From NCBI GenBank assembly GCA_019356535.1, contig CP037918.1, positions 2,568,501-2,632,500 on the forward strand: a stretch of 64,000 nucleotides of DNA, given 5' to 3'. The position numbers and the translations under genes are program-made. This stretch comes from Chromatiaceae bacterium (GTDB taxonomy: Bacteria; Pseudomonadota; Gammaproteobacteria; Chromatiales; Chromatiaceae). The notes beneath the pieces were generated by a model. The model did no database searches and was not told where the DNA came from. It worked only from the letters and a program-made list of their open reading frames with translations. Of this stretch, positions 24,196 through 36,992 are shown piece by piece (positions within the stretch are counted from its first letter, which is position 1; each line of letters starts with the position of its first letter).

Positions 24196-25916
24196 TCATC
24201 GGCTGCGTCGGCATCGGCGTCGGTGCCGGCGAGCACATCGCCATCGGCGAGGCCTTCGTCCTGTGCCGCGGGCCGATCTGTGTCTCCCCTGCCTGGATCC
24301 GCCCGCACCAGATCGAAGACGAGGTCCGGCGCTTCGAGGCGGCCATCGAGACCGCCTCACAACAGCTCCAGGCAATCCGCGACGAGATCCCCGAGGACAC
24401 CCCGGGCGAGATCAACGAGTTCATCGACAGCCACCTGCTGATGATCGAGGACCGCGCCCTGAGATCTGGCGTGGTGAACCTGATCCGCCAGCGCCTGGCC
24501 AGCGCCGAATGGGCCCTGCAACAGCACTGCGACACCCTGGTGGAGGTATTCCAGCAGATGCAGGACGCCTACCTTCGCACCCGGCGTGACGACCTGGTCC
24601 ACGTGGTGCAACGCATCCAGAAGGTGTTGATGGCGCACCACGACAACGCGCCCGACGACCTGCAAGGGCAGATCGTACTCGCCGAGGACCTGTCGCCGGC
24701 CGATGTCATTCTGCTGCACAACCGGCAGGTGGCAGGCTTCGTCACCGAGCACGGCGGCCCCATGTCACATACCGCCATCCTCGCGCGCAGCCTGGGCATC
24801 CCCGCAGTGATCGGCGCGCACGGCGCTGGCGCCTGCCTGAAACATGGCGAGCTACTGGTACTGGACACCGACAACGGCTGCGTGCTGGCCAACTGCGACG
24901 AAGCCCTGATCACCCATTTCCAGAACCGGCGCGAATCCGATTTCCAGCGCACCGCCCTGCTACGCCAGGAGAGCGACCGCCCGGCCACGACGCGCGACGG
25001 CCTGCACATGCGCCTGCTGGCCAATATCGAACTGGCCGGTGATGTTACCGAAGCGGTGCGCAACGGCGCCGACGGCATCGGCCTGTACCGCACCGAATTC
25101 CTGTTCATGAACCGCAACGACCTGCCCGACGAGGAGGAACACTTCGCCGCCTACCAAGAGGTCATCCAGGGCATGCCCGAATGCGCGATCGTGATCCGCA
25201 CCCTGGACCTTGGCGCCGACAAGCCGCTTGCCGGCGCCCTCGACGGCAACAGCGGCCGCAACCCCGCGCTGGGTCTGCGTGCCATCCGCCTGTGTCTCAA
25301 GGAACCGGAACTGTTCAAGCCCCAGCTACGCGCCATCCTGCGTGCCTCTGCGCTCGGCGATGTGCGTATCATGCTGCCCATGCTCACCAACCTGTGGGAA
25401 GTGGAGCAAACCCGCAAACTGATCCGCCACTGCATGCGCGAGCTCGACAACGAGGGCACACCCTACAACCGAAACATCCCCGTCGGCGGCATGATCGAAG
25501 TCCCCGCCGCCGCACTGGCCGCCCCGGTGTTCGCCCGCGCGCTCGACTTCCTTTCCATCGGGACCAACGACCTGATCCAGTACACCCTGGCCATCGATCG
25601 CCTGGACAACGAGGTCAACTACCTCTACGACCCCATGCACCCGGCCATACTGCAACTGATCGCACGCGTCATCGAGGCCGGCAGGCAAGCCGGCATCCCG
25701 GTAAGCATGTGCGGTGAAATGGCAGGCGACCCACGCTTTATCCCCCTGCTCATCGGCATGGGCCTGCACGAGCTGAGCATGCAGCCGGCCGCCCTGCTCG
25801 ACGCCCGCCAACAGATCCGCGAGCTGGACGCCGGCGAACTGACCCGCCGCACGCGCGACTTCTTCGAGCACATCGACACGGCGGACCCGGTCAGCCTGCT
25901 CGGCCACTGGCAATAA
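24192..25916 (+). CDS. ptsI: PTS enzyme I, phosphoenolpyruvate-protein phosphotransferase
   Basis: Autophosphorylates from PEP and passes the phosphate to HPr. At 574 aa it has no N-terminal GAF domain, so it is the ptsI type rather than PtsP. The swivelling domain carries the active His in GGPMSHTAILARSLGIPAVIG; the PEP-binding barrel has GIGLYRTEFLFMNR, TLDLGADKP, GGMIEVPAAA, DFLSIGTNDLIQYTLAIDR and VSMCGEMAGD with the catalytic Cys. The start codon is GTG at 24192 inside the HPr stop overlap. Confidence 0.95.
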   Translation: MIIGCVGIGVGAGEHIAIGEAFVLCRGPICVSPAWIRPHQIEDEVRRFEAAIETASQQLQAIRDEIPEDTPGEINEFIDSHLLMIEDRALRSGVVNLIRQRLASAEWALQQHCDTLVEVFQQMQDAYLRTRRDDLVHVVQRIQKVLMAHHDNAPDDLQGQIVLAEDLSPADVILLHNRQVAGFVTEHGGPMSHTAILARSLGIPAVIGAHGAGACLKHGELLVLDTDNGCVLANCDEALITHFQNRRESDFQRTALLRQESDRPATTRDGLHMRLLANIELAGDVTEAVRNGADGIGLYRTEFLFMNRNDLPDEEEHFAAYQEVIQGMPECAIVIRTLDLGADKPLAGALDGNSGRNPALGLRAIRLCLKEPELFKPQLRAILRASALGDVRIMLPMLTNLWEVEQTRKLIRHCMRELDNEGTPYNRNIPVGGMIEVPAAALAAPVFARALDFLSIGTNDLIQYTLAIDRLDNEVNYLYDPMHPAILQLIARVIEAGRQAGIPVSMCGEMAGDPRFIPLLIGMGLHELSMQPAALLDARQQIRELDAGELTRRTRDFFEHIDTADPVSLLGHWQ

Positions 25917-25924
25917 GGCCGAAT

Positions 25925-25974
25925 GTTCGCGGCGGGGGCGCCGCTCCCACGGGCAGGAGGCCCGTCCCCGGGCC
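25925..25974. repeat. GC-rich intergenic inverted repeat
   Basis: The 121-bp gap between ptsI and mgtE opens with a GC-rich stretch holding short inverted repeats (GCGGCGGGGGCGCCGC and GGGC..GCCC arms). It resembles extragenic palindromic repeats dispersed in many Gammaproteobacteria. It might also act as a transcription terminator for the PTS genes, but no T-run follows. Confidence 0.4.
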
Positions 25975-26037
25975 GAACTGTGGCGACTGGGCGGCTACCC
26001 GGCTTCCCTGCTAGAATGGTGCGTTTCCCCCGGAGTC

Positions 26038-27405
26038 ATGCATACCATGAGCGCCGCCCCCGACAATTCGGAAGACCTGCGCATGGCGCGCCTGCAGGAG
26101 ATCCTCGACTCCGGGGCCATGCGCTCGGCACAGCGCCTGCTCAAGACCCTCACCCCTGCCGAGATTGCGCATCTCCTCGAGTCCCTTCCGCAGGCCAAGC
26201 GCGACATCCTCTGGAGCCTGATCGACCCAACCATCGAAGGCGAGGTGCTGGTCAGCCTCAGCGACGAGGTGAAAGCCGAGCTGGTCAAGGACATGGACGC
26301 CGCGAGCTGGCTGGCGGCAACCGAGAACCTCGACCTCGACGACCTCACCGACCTGGTCCAGGACATGCCGGAAACGGTGGTGGACGAGGTGATGAGCGCA
26401 CTCGACGATCAGCACCGCCACCGCCTGGAAGCCATGCTCTCCTACCCGGAGGACACGGCCGGCGGCCTGATGAACACCGACACGGTGACCGTCCGCCCGG
26501 AGGTCACCCTGGATGTGGTGCTGCGCTACCTGCGCCGCCTGGGCGAGGACATGCCATCGGATACCGATGCCCTGTTCGTGGTCAACCGCGACGACGAGTA
26601 CCTGGGCGTGCTGCCGCTGTGGAAGCTGGTCTCGGGCAACCCCGAAGACACCGTGGCCGAGGTCATGACCCTGGCACTCAGCCCCCTGCCGGTGGACATG
26701 CCCGCCTCCGAGGTAGCGCGCTACTTCGAGACCCACGACATCTCCTCGGCGCCGGTAGTGGACGAGCACGGACGCCTGGTCGGCCGGATCACGGTCGACG
26801 ACGTGGTGGACGTGATCCGCGAAGAGGGCGAGCACCAGTTCATGGGCCAGGCCGGTCTGTCCGAGGAAGAAGACATGTTCGCTCCGGTGCTCGCCAGCAC
26901 CCGGCGCCGCGCAGTCTGGCTGGGGGTCAACCTGCTCACCGCCTTCCTCGCCTCCTGGGTGATCGGTCTGTTCGAGGACACCCTGTCAAAATACGTCGCC
27001 CTGGCCGTGCTGATGCCGATCGTCGCCAGCATGGGAGGCATCGCCGGCAGCCAGACCCTCACACTGGCCATCCGCGGTATCGCGCTAGGGCAACTCACTG
27101 GCAAGAACGCCCGTCACCTGCTGCTCAAGGAAATGGCCGTGGGCATCCTCAACGGCATCATCTGGGCGGTGGTGGTCGGCATCATCGCCGGCGTCTGGTT
27201 CGACGACTCCCGCCTGGCGGTGCTCATCGCCGTGGCCATCGTCATCAACCTGCTGTTCGCTGCCTTCTCCGGTGCGGTGTTGCCGCTGCTGCTCAAGCGC
27301 TTCGGCATCGACCCGGCGCTCGCCGGCTCGGTCCTGCTGACTACCGTCACCGACGTGGTGGGCTTCTTTGCCTTCCTGGGCCTGGCCAGCCTGTTCCTCG
27401 TCTGA
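26038..27405 (+). CDS. mgtE: Magnesium transporter MgtE
   Basis: Mg2+ channel of the inner membrane, gated by its cytoplasmic Mg2+-sensing domains. The 455 aa show the N domain (about 10-130), two CBS domains (about 140-255, DTVTVRP and HDISSAPVVDEHGRLVG), the plug helix, and five transmembrane helices from about residue 290, including MPIVASMGGIAGSQTLTLAIRG that lines the pore. Start at ATG 26038 has GGAG only 2 bp away; ATG 26047 (MSAAPDNSED) with 11 bp spacing is an alternative. Location directly after ptsI is common in related bacteria. Mg2+ riboswitch features are not visible upstream. Confidence 0.95.
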   Translation: MHTMSAAPDNSEDLRMARLQEILDSGAMRSAQRLLKTLTPAEIAHLLESLPQAKRDILWSLIDPTIEGEVLVSLSDEVKAELVKDMDAASWLAATENLDLDDLTDLVQDMPETVVDEVMSALDDQHRHRLEAMLSYPEDTAGGLMNTDTVTVRPEVTLDVVLRYLRRLGEDMPSDTDALFVVNRDDEYLGVLPLWKLVSGNPEDTVAEVMTLALSPLPVDMPASEVARYFETHDISSAPVVDEHGRLVGRITVDDVVDVIREEGEHQFMGQAGLSEEEDMFAPVLASTRRRAVWLGVNLLTAFLASWVIGLFEDTLSKYVALAVLMPIVASMGGIAGSQTLTLAIRGIALGQLTGKNARHLLLKEMAVGILNGIIWAVVVGIIAGVWFDDSRLAVLIAVAIVINLLFAAFSGAVLPLLLKRFGIDPALAGSVLLTTVTDVVGFFAFLGLASLFLV

Positions 27406-27451
27406 AGTCCAAAGGACGACAAATCCGCCTCGAGATCACGATCGGTAATTG

Positions 27452-27553
27452 ACCACAGAGGGCACAGAGAACACCGAGTTCTTGTGTTGTGATCCCAACG
27501 CGCTCTTCGCCGGGCTCCGCCACGACCTCCGTGCACTCTGTGTTCCCTGTGGT
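27452..27553. repeat. Long-arm imperfect inverted repeat between mgtE and nap
   Basis: Arms of 18 bp at 27452-27469 (ACCACAGAGGGCACAGAG) and 27536-27553 (its complement with three mismatches) enclose 66 bp. The intervening text has no gene. It lies between the converging mgtE and napC genes. The CACAGAG-type sequence resembles dispersed intergenic repeats seen in many Proteobacteria. A role as a terminator for either gene cannot be shown. Confidence 0.6.
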
Positions 27554-27598
27554 ATCAACCCGCCGCCCCAAAGGGCGACGGGCCGAGGCTTACTCGGT

Positions 27599-28165
27599 CT
27601 ATTCCGGCTTGACTGCCAGTACCGCGCTGGGATCCTCTTCGGACATGTCGGGCAACTGGTGGGCGATGCCCTTGTGACAATCGATGCAGGTCTTGCCCGC
27701 GTCCAGCCCTTCCTGATGCTCGCGCCGCGCACGCCGTCCCTGGGCCATGTAGTCCATGGAGCCATACTCATGGCAATTGCGGCACTCGCGCGAGTCGGTC
27801 TCCTTCATGGTCTTCCAGACGTGGCGGGCCAGCTCCAGGCGCTTGGCCTCGAACTTCTCACGCGTGTCGATCGAGCCCATCACCTTGTGGTACAGCTCGT
27901 TGGAGGCCTGGATCTTGCGCTTGATCTTGTAGATCCATTCCTTGGGCACGTGACAATCGGGACAGGTAGCACGCACGCCGGTGCGGTTGAGATCGTGGAT
28001 GCGCCCCTTGTACTCGGCATACACGTTGTCACGCATCTCGTGGCAGGAGATGCAGAATTGCTCGGTATTGGTCAGTTCCATGGCCCAGTTGAATCCCCCC
28101 CAGAAGATCACCCCCAGGACCATTCCGACCAGCAGGGTGCCGATGGCTATGTTGCGTTTGGCCAT
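27599..28165 (-). CDS. napC: Tetraheme cytochrome c NapC (quinol dehydrogenase)
   Basis: Membrane-anchored NapC/NirT-family cytochrome that moves electrons from quinol to NapB/NapA. One N-terminal transmembrane anchor (about residues 7-28) is followed by four CxxCH heme sites at C38, C68, C127 and C159. Length is 188 aa. A strong ribosome-binding site (AAGGAG) precedes the ATG. It is the last gene of napFDAGHBC, 25 bp after napB, converging on mgtE. Confidence 0.95.
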   Translation of the reverse strand: MAKRNIAIGTLLVGMVLGVIFWGGFNWAMELTNTEQFCISCHEMRDNVYAEYKGRIHDLNRTGVRATCPDCHVPKEWIYKIKRKIQASNELYHKVMGSIDTREKFEAKRLELARHVWKTMKETDSRECRNCHEYGSMDYMAQGRRARREHQEGLDAGKTCIDCHKGIAHQLPDMSEEDPSAVLAVKPE

Positions 28166-28190
28166 GTTCAGGCTCCTTCGTATCTCGTGT

Positions 28191-28649
28191 TTACCAGCTG
28201 CTCACGCTCTCGACCGGCTCGAAGGTGTTGTCCACCAGCGGCAGGGCATTGGTCTGCGGCACATGGCACTGCAGGCAGAAGTAGCGGCGCGCCGAGACAT
28301 TGGCCAGCACCACGCCGTCACGGCTCTGGAAGTGCGTCTGGCTGATCTTGGTCGCATGGTGCCGGCGATAATTCTTCCAGCTGTGGCAGCTCAGGCACTT
28401 GTTATGCTTGATCGTCACCTCGTAGCCATCGATCTTGTGGGGGATCAGCGGCGGCTGCAGCACATAGTTGCGCGGCAGTGGCTGGCCGTCCTTGTTATAG
28501 CGCTTGACCTCCGGCACCTCGGTGGTCTCGTCGATGGCGTTTTCGCCGCGCAGGGACTGGATCTCGACCGCCAGCGCGGACTGCCCCAGCAACAGGGCGC
28601 ACAGGCCGAGGGCGGCGAGAAGGGGCTTCTTCGCAGTTTGGTTCTTCAT
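28191..28649 (-). CDS. napB: Periplasmic nitrate reductase diheme cytochrome NapB
   Basis: Small periplasmic diheme c-type cytochrome that forms the electron-transfer subunit of NapAB. A Sec signal peptide (cleavage after QSALA, about residue 27) precedes two heme sites, CLSCH (C85) and CLQCH (C125). Conserved NapB text includes PPLIPHKIDGYEVT and CHVPQ. The 152 aa length is standard. The start overlaps the napH stop by 4 bp. Confidence 0.95.
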   Translation of the reverse strand: MKNQTAKKPLLAALGLCALLLGQSALAVEIQSLRGENAIDETTEVPEVKRYNKDGQPLPRNYVLQPPLIPHKIDGYEVTIKHNKCLSCHSWKNYRRHHATKISQTHFQSRDGVVLANVSARRYFCLQCHVPQTNALPLVDNTFEPVESVSSW

Positions 28650-29554
28650 GGCGAAACCTCACTCTGATGGGTCGATCCGGCGGTCGCCGGTCGAACGTGA
28701 TTGTCGAAACGTTGGGTGAATCGGAACACGTCCCTGGCGCACACATCGATGCAGCGCCCGCAATTGGTACACAGGCCGGCGTCGATCACCGGACCGTGCC
28801 CCTTCGCCTCACCCTTGAGGGCGGGGGCGATGACCTGCTTCTCGGGGCAGACGGCAAAGCAGTCCATGCAGTCGTCGCAGGCGGCGCGATTGACCGCCGA
28901 GACCCGCAGCAGTGACCAGCGCCCAAGCAGTCCGTAGAAGGCCCCCACCGGGCAAAGGTGTCCGCACCAGGCGCGACGCGCGATCAACAGGTCGAGCAGG
29001 AAGATTCCCAACACCACCGCCCAGGCCAGGCCCATGCCGAAGATCAGTCCCCGGTGCATCATCGACACGGGGTTGATCAGCTCCCAGGTCAGAGCGCCGG
29101 TGACCGCGGGCATCAGCAGCACCAGGCCCAGCATCCACCAGCGCAGGCGCCGCGACAGGCTGGCCCCGCCCTTGAGACCGAGGCGCATGCGCAGCCATTC
29201 GGCGGCATCGGTGACCATGTTCACCGGGCACACCCAGCTGCAGTACACCCGCCCTCCGACCAACAGGTAGAAAACGAGCACGATGAGCGCGCCGGCGAAG
29301 GCGATGGTCTCGGGCAGGTGACCCGACATCAGCACCTGCAACAGCAGCAGCGGATCAGTCAGCGGCAGCACGTCCAGGGTCAGGCTGGAGGAGAGATTGC
29401 CCTTGACGATCCACCAGCCGAACCAGGGACCGACCAGGAACAGCAGAAGGATGGCCAGTTGGGTGAAACGACGCGCCAGCAACCAACGATTGGCCGCCAG
29501 CCAGCCCTTCTCGCGCCGCACCGTCAGACCCGGCATCTCACCCGCCTTCATCAC
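28646..29554 (-). CDS. napH: Quinol dehydrogenase membrane component NapH
   Basis: Inner-membrane iron-sulfur protein that, with NapG, offers a quinol oxidation route to the nitrate reductase. It is 302 aa with about four transmembrane helices, the cytoplasmic CSWVCPVN and CGHLCPVG motifs typical of NapH/CcoG/NosR-like proteins, and two C-terminal [4Fe-4S] motifs ([13 protein letters not shown] and [12 protein letters not shown]). It overlaps napG and napB by 4 bp at each end. Confidence 0.94.
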   Translation of the reverse strand: MMKAGEMPGLTVRREKGWLAANRWLLARRFTQLAILLLFLVGPWFGWWIVKGNLSSSLTLDVLPLTDPLLLLQVLMSGHLPETIAFAGALIVLVFYLLVGGRVYCSWVCPVNMVTDAAEWLRMRLGLKGGASLSRRLRWWMLGLVLLMPAVTGALTWELINPVSMMHRGLIFGMGLAWAVVLGIFLLDLLIARRAWCGHLCPVGAFYGLLGRWSLLRVSAVNRAACDDCMDCFAVCPEKQVIAPALKGEAKGHGPVIDAGLCTNCGRCIDVCARDVFRFTQRFDNHVRPATAGSTHQSEVSP

Positions 29555-30408
29555 AGGCCTCCCTTGCGGTTGAGGGTGTCGAGGGGATTGTCCGAGAAAG
29601 GCGAGTCGGCCGGCTGTTCACGGATCAGCCCCTCGCCCTCATAGTCGTAGCGCATGCCCTCGGGCAGGTTGTACTGGTGCGGTGCGTCGGGGGTCACCAG
29701 GGCACCACCGGCCTTTTCCTTTTCCTTCCAGCCGAGGCGGTAGTGACGCCCCAGCATGCCCTTGACCAGCCGGATGGGCAGCACCTTGATCGCCGCCTCC
29801 TCGAGGATGCAGGCTTCCTCGCACTTGCCACAGCCGGTACAGTCCGAGGAATGCACTACCGGGATGAAACGGGCGTGCTTGCCGCTACGCCGGTTGTGCT
29901 GCAGCTCCAGGGTGATGGCCTTGCCACGCACCGGGCAGACGTTGTAGCACACCTCGCAGCGGAGGCCCTGGAAGGCGATGCAGGCCTCCTGGTCGGTGAT
30001 CAGGGCCAGCCCCATGCGCGCCTGAGTGATGTCGGCGAGCGAATGGTCCAGGGCGCCGGTGGGACAGGCCGTGACGCAGGGGATGTCCTCGCACATCTCG
30101 CAAGGAACCTTGCGCGCCTCGAACCAGGGCGTGCCCAAAGCCACCGGGTCGCCGAACTTGGCCAGCTTCAGGGTGTCGTAGGGGCAGTCGCGCACGCACA
30201 GACCGCAGCGGATGCAGGCCCCCTGGAAGGCCTCCTCATCCAACGCGCCCGGGGGGCGGAGGGCGGTGGCGGGCAGGGCCCGGGCCTGGCGCTGCCAGGC
30301 GCCGAGCACCGTGGCCACCAGCGCCACCCCGGCGGCGCTGCGCAGCCCCTCGGTGAGGAGACGCCGCCGCGCCGGATCGAAGCCCTTGTCACCCCTGCCG
30401 CTCATCAT
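29551..30408 (-). CDS. napG: Ferredoxin-type protein NapG
   Basis: Periplasmic multi-cluster ferredoxin partner of NapH. The N-terminus has a twin-arginine type leader (ARRRLLTEG then a hydrophobic stretch), so it is probably exported folded through Tat. Four [4Fe-4S] motifs can be picked out, starting at [44 protein letters not shown] and [12 protein letters not shown]. Length is 285 aa. It lies 23 bp after napA. Confidence 0.93.
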   Translation of the reverse strand: MMSGRGDKGFDPARRRLLTEGLRSAAGVALVATVLGAWQRQARALPATALRPPGALDEEAFQGACIRCGLCVRDCPYDTLKLAKFGDPVALGTPWFEARKVPCEMCEDIPCVTACPTGALDHSLADITQARMGLALITDQEACIAFQGLRCEVCYNVCPVRGKAITLELQHNRRSGKHARFIPVVHSSDCTGCGKCEEACILEEAAIKVLPIRLVKGMLGRHYRLGWKEKEKAGGALVTPDAPHQYNLPEGMRYDYEGEGLIREQPADSPFSDNPLDTLNRKGGL

Positions 30409-30431
30409 GCCCTCGTCCGCTCCACGACCGC

Positions 30432-32990
30432 TCAGGCCCTGACCACCTTGACCGCGTTCTTCTTGAAGTCGGTCTCCTTGGACAGCGGGTCAGTGGCGTC
30501 CAGGGTGAGCTTGTTGACCAGGCGACTGGCATCGAACCAGGGAATGAACACCAGCCCGCGCGGCGGCTTGTTGCGTCCCCGGGTCTCCACCCGCAGGGTG
30601 ATCTCGCCGCGGCGGCTGATCACCCGCACCGGCATACCGCGGCGCAGACCGCGTGCCTTGGCGTCATCCGGGTTCATGAACACCAGCGCGTCGGGCATGG
30701 CACGGTACAGCTCGGGCACCCGCCGGGTCATGGAACCCGAGTGCCAGTGCTCCAGCACCCGCCCGGTGGCCAGCCACAGGTCGTACTCGTCGTCCGGCGA
30801 CTCGTGTGGCGGCTCGTAGGGCGCGGCGATGATGTTGGCGCGGCCGTCGGGCTTGCCGTAGAAGTAGATCTCCTGCCCCTCCTTGACGAAGGGGTCGTAG
30901 CCCTCGCGGTAGCGCCACAGGGTCTCCTTGCCGTTCACCACCGGCCAGCGCAGGCCGCGCGCCTTGTGGTACGCATCGAACTCGGCCAGGTTGTGGCCCT
31001 TCTTCGGCCCCTCGACCCCGAAGCGACGGTACTCCTCGAACAGTCCCTTCTGCAGGTAGAAGCCGAAGTACTCGGACTCGTCGTTGTCGTAGACGTTACC
31101 GCGGTCGTCCTTCACAGTGCCCGGCTCATACGGGAACTGGTCCACGAAGCCGTTGCGGTAGAGCACCTCGTAGAGAGTCTTGCCGCGATATTCCGGTTTC
31201 TTGGCGATCAGCTCCTCGGGCCAGACGTCCTCGACCTTGAAGTACTTGGAGAACTCCACCAGCTGCCAAAGGTCGGAGCGCGCTTCGCCCGGTGCCTTCA
31301 CCTGCTGACGCCAGAACTGGGTGCGCCGCTCGGCATTGCCATAGGCGCCTTCCTTCTCGGTCCACATGGCCGTCGGCAGGATCAGGTCGGCAGCCATCGC
31401 CGAGACCGTGGGATAGGGGTCGGAGACCACCACGAAGTTCTCGGGATTGCGCCAGCCCGGGTAGGTCTCGTTATTGAGGTTGGGACCGGCCTGCATGTTG
31501 TTGTTGCACATCACCCAGTAGCAGTTGAGCTTGCCGTCCTTGAGCATGCGGCTCTGCAATACCGCGTGATAGCCGGGCTTGCCGGGGATGGTGCCCTCGG
31601 GCAACTTCCAGACCTTCTCGGCGAAGTCGCGGTGCGCCTTCTTCTTGACCACCAGATCGGCCGGCAGGCGGTGGGCGAAGGTACCCACCTCACGCGCGGT
31701 GCCACAGGCCGAGGGCTGGCCGGTGAGCGAGAAGGGACCGCATCCCGGCTTGGAGATCTTGCCGGTGAGCAGGTGCACGTTGTAGCACAGACCATTCACC
31801 CACACGCCCCGGGTATGCTGGTTGAAGCCCATGGTCCAGAAGGACACGATCTTCTTGTCCGGATCGGCGTACAGCTTCGCCAGCCGTTCCAGCTTCTCGG
31901 CGGGTACGCCGGAGAGTTCGGAGACGTACTCCAGGGTGTAGGGCTCGAGCAGCTTCTTGTATTCCTCGAAGTCGATCTTGGTGAGCTTCCCCTTGGCGCG
32001 GTTCTTGGCCTTCTTCTCGCGCGGATCCTCGGGACGCAAGCCATAGCCGATGTCGGTCGGCGTCTTGGTGAAGTTGACGTGCTTGTTGACGAAGTCCCAG
32101 TTCACCGCGTCGTTCTGCACGATGTAGTTGGCGATGTAGTTGAGGATCGCCAGGTCGGTCTGCGGCTTGAAGACCATGCCGTTGTCGGCCAGCTCGAAGC
32201 TGCGGTGCTCGTAGGTGGAGAGCACATGCACCTCGCAACCGGGCTTGGTGAGCCGGGTGTCGGTCAGTCGCGACCAGAGGATGGGATGCATCTCGGCCAT
32301 GTTCGAACCCCATAGCACGAAGGCGTCGGCATGCTCCAGGTCGTCATAGCAGCCCATGGGCTCGTCGGCACCGAAGGCGCGGATGAAGGCCCCTACCGCC
32401 GAGGCCATGCAGTGCCGGGCGTTGGGGTCGATGTTGTTGGAACGGAAGCCCGCCTTGTACAGCTTGGAGGCAGCATAGCCCTCCCAGACGGTCCACTGAC
32501 CGGAGCCGAACATGCCCACACTGGAGGTGATCTTCTCCGGGGGCAGGCCCTTGTTGCGCTCCATGTCGCGCTTGATCGCGGCCTTCCACTTCTCGGCCAT
32601 GATGGAGAAGGCCTCGTCCCAGGAGACCGGCTCGAACTCGCCGTCCTTGTCGTACACCCCGTTCTTCTTGCGCAGCAACGGCGTGGTCAGGCGGTCCTTT
32701 CCGTACATGATCTTGGACAGGAAATAACCCTTGATGCAGTTCAACCCCTTGTTGACCGGCGCATCGGGGTCGCCCTGGGTGGCCACCACCCGGCCGTTAC
32801 GAGTGCCCACCAGGACCGAGCAGCCGGTGCCGCAGAAGCGGCAGGCCGCCTTGTCCCAGCGGATGGCAGCCTTGTCGTAGCCGCCATGGGCGGCGAGCGC
32901 CTGACGGGCTCCGGGCACGGCGACCCCGGCCGCGGCGGCCGTAGCAGCGATGGCGTTGTTCTTGATGAATTCACGACGAGTCTGTTTCAT
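30432..32990 (-). CDS. napA: Periplasmic nitrate reductase catalytic subunit NapA
   Basis: Molybdenum bis-MGD enzyme reducing nitrate to nitrite in the periplasm. The Tat signal [16 protein letters not shown] starts the protein. The N-terminal [4Fe-4S] motif is [13 protein letters not shown] with the fourth Cys in GLNCIKGYF; the Mo-ligating Cys is in [12 protein letters not shown]. The length of 852 aa is close to the usual 830. It overlaps the NapD gene by 4 bp; NapD binds the Tat leader before export. Nitrate can serve respiration or redox balancing; the sequence does not decide which. Confidence 0.97.
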   Translation of the reverse strand: MKQTRREFIKNNAIAATAAAAGVAVPGARQALAAHGGYDKAAIRWDKAACRFCGTGCSVLVGTRNGRVVATQGDPDAPVNKGLNCIKGYFLSKIMYGKDRLTTPLLRKKNGVYDKDGEFEPVSWDEAFSIMAEKWKAAIKRDMERNKGLPPEKITSSVGMFGSGQWTVWEGYAASKLYKAGFRSNNIDPNARHCMASAVGAFIRAFGADEPMGCYDDLEHADAFVLWGSNMAEMHPILWSRLTDTRLTKPGCEVHVLSTYEHRSFELADNGMVFKPQTDLAILNYIANYIVQNDAVNWDFVNKHVNFTKTPTDIGYGLRPEDPREKKAKNRAKGKLTKIDFEEYKKLLEPYTLEYVSELSGVPAEKLERLAKLYADPDKKIVSFWTMGFNQHTRGVWVNGLCYNVHLLTGKISKPGCGPFSLTGQPSACGTAREVGTFAHRLPADLVVKKKAHRDFAEKVWKLPEGTIPGKPGYHAVLQSRMLKDGKLNCYWVMCNNNMQAGPNLNNETYPGWRNPENFVVVSDPYPTVSAMAADLILPTAMWTEKEGAYGNAERRTQFWRQQVKAPGEARSDLWQLVEFSKYFKVEDVWPEELIAKKPEYRGKTLYEVLYRNGFVDQFPYEPGTVKDDRGNVYDNDESEYFGFYLQKGLFEEYRRFGVEGPKKGHNLAEFDAYHKARGLRWPVVNGKETLWRYREGYDPFVKEGQEIYFYGKPDGRANIIAAPYEPPHESPDDEYDLWLATGRVLEHWHSGSMTRRVPELYRAMPDALVFMNPDDAKARGLRRGMPVRVISRRGEITLRVETRGRNKPPRGLVFIPWFDASRLVNKLTLDATDPLSKETDFKKNAVKVVRA

Positions 32991-33265
32991 TGGGCCAACT
33001 CCTGTTGGGGTTCATAGTCTTCGGATTCGGTGTCGATCTCGTGGTAGACCAGCGAGGTGGAGACGACCCCGTCGACCAGCGCCATCTGCGTGATGGTGTC
33101 GGCGCACTCGCGCCCGAAGGGCCCCTCGACGGTCACCACCAACTTGCCGCCCTCGCCACGGGCGTGCACCTCCACGCCGGGCAGCGCCGCCAGGTCTTGC
33201 TCCACCTGGGGCAGGCACTCGGGGCGCGCCATCACCAGCACACCGCAGACGTTGTATTCAGTCAT
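32987..33265 (-). CDS. napD: NapA signal-peptide-binding chaperone NapD
   Basis: Small cytoplasmic ferredoxin-fold chaperone that binds the twin-arginine leader of NapA until cofactor insertion is finished. The protein is 92 aa, with the family pattern [22 protein letters not shown] at the N-terminus and [15 protein letters not shown] at the C-terminus, followed by an acidic tail. Overlaps of 4 bp with napF and napA imply coupled translation. Confidence 0.92.
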   Translation of the reverse strand: MTEYNVCGVLVMARPECLPQVEQDLAALPGVEVHARGEGGKLVVTVEGPFGRECADTITQMALVDGVVSTSLVYHEIDTESEDYEPQQELAQ

Positions 33266-33741
33266 GCCGCCTCCTCCATCATCAGCACATCCACAGGACA
33301 GGCCGCGACGCAGGCCCCGCAGCCCGTACAGGCATCGGTGTCGATTTGCAGAATGGCGCGACCGCCGAGCTGGGGCTGGAAGCGGATCGCCGCCGCCTCG
33401 CAGACATCCTCGCAGGCACGACAGACGACACCGCGCGCTGCCAGGCAGCCATCGGCGAGCCGCGGCCGCAGCGTCCAGGGAGCATTCGTAAAGGGAACAT
33501 CAAAGGCCTCGCGCTCGCAGACATCCACGCAGGCGGCGCAAAAATGGCAACCCGCGCGTGTGAAATCGATGCGAGGAAAGCCGCCGTCACCGCGCACCAG
33601 CACCCCGCTCTCGCAAGCACGAATGCAGGCATTGCAACGATTGCAACGCTCGGTGAAATCGGTCGCCGCCCAGGGCGGGAAGGGCAGTGCGGCTTGCCGT
33701 CCCCGCAACAGCCCTCTTCGTTCAGGATCGACCCCGCTCAT
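33262..33741 (-). CDS. napF: Ferredoxin-type protein NapF
   Basis: Cytoplasmic iron-sulfur protein linked to NapA maturation. Four cysteine clusters are visible: CNRCNACIRACESG, CHFCAACVDVCEREA, CRACEDVCEAAA and CTGCGACVAACPVDVL. It is 159 aa. As the first gene of the nap operon it has GAGGTGG upstream of its ATG, and an FNR-type palindrome 63 bp further up. Confidence 0.93.
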   Translation of the reverse strand: MSGVDPERRGLLRGRQAALPFPPWAATDFTERCNRCNACIRACESGVLVRGDGGFPRIDFTRAGCHFCAACVDVCEREAFDVPFTNAPWTLRPRLADGCLAARGVVCRACEDVCEAAAIRFQPQLGGRAILQIDTDACTGCGACVAACPVDVLMMEEAA

Positions 33742-33782
33742 GGCGCCACCTCAATCAATGTATCGTTGAATACTGAAGCTAG

Positions 33783-36485
<2,703 letters not shown>

Positions 36486-36494
36486 GAGCCCGCC

Positions 36495-36986
36495 ATGAGC
36501 TTTCCCGCCTACCGCCTGTCACTGTTGCTGGTGCTGGCCCTGCTGTTGAGCGCCTGCGGCTTCCATCTGCGCGGCACTCACACTGATCTGAGCCACCTGC
36601 CCCAACCGTTGCAGCTCGTCGGGGTGGCCCCCTACTCGGACCTGGGGCGCGAACTGCGCCGCCAATTGCGCGAGGCCGGCGTACGCCTGGATGAACGCGC
36701 AGAGGGCGCAGGCAGCGTGTTGCGCATCGCCGATGCGCGCAGCGAGCGCCGCCTGCTCAGCCTGGACGCACGCAACCGTGCCGCCGAGTACGAACTCAGC
36801 GAGATGCTGCGCTATTCGCTGCGCAGTGGCGGTCAAACCACACCGCAACGGACCCTGCGGGTCACCCGCCTCCTGCTGCAACCAGGCGATGAGCTGCTGG
36901 CACGCCAGCGTGAGGAACGCCGCCTGCGCGAAGAAATGCGCCGCGAACTGGTACGCCAACTGATCCAGCAACTGGCCGCCCGTTGA
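36495..36986 (+). CDS. lptE: LPS-assembly lipoprotein LptE
   Basis: Outer-membrane lipoprotein plugging the LptD barrel. The signal peptide ends in the lipobox LSAC with Cys21, followed by GFHLRG, the family hallmark. The C-terminal half is rich in Arg/Glu and helical. Its 163 aa fit. Position between leuS and holA is conserved in Gammaproteobacteria. Together with the lptCAB block at 2.3-4.1 kb it makes this window rich in LPS export genes, although lptD and lptFG are elsewhere. Confidence 0.93.
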   Translation: MSFPAYRLSLLLVLALLLSACGFHLRGTHTDLSHLPQPLQLVGVAPYSDLGRELRRQLREAGVRLDERAEGAGSVLRIADARSERRLLSLDARNRAAEYELSEMLRYSLRSGGQTTPQRTLRVTRLLLQPGDELLARQREERRLREEMRRELVRQLIQQLAAR

Positions 36987-36992
36987 CACGCC

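Noticed and set aside
25917..26037. Mg2+ riboswitch (M-box) in front of mgtE.
   Set aside because: The gap is only 121 bp, largely a GC-rich repeat, and none of the M-box conserved segments is recognisable.
25923..27452. 509-residue open frame overlapping mgtE.
   Set aside because: It is an Arg/Gly/Pro-rich frame typical of GC-rich shadows, while MgtE on the same strand has all family motifs.
27449..28345. Long open frame on the plus strand opposite napC and napB.
   Set aside because: It is antisense to two genes with clear heme motifs and has no family resemblance.
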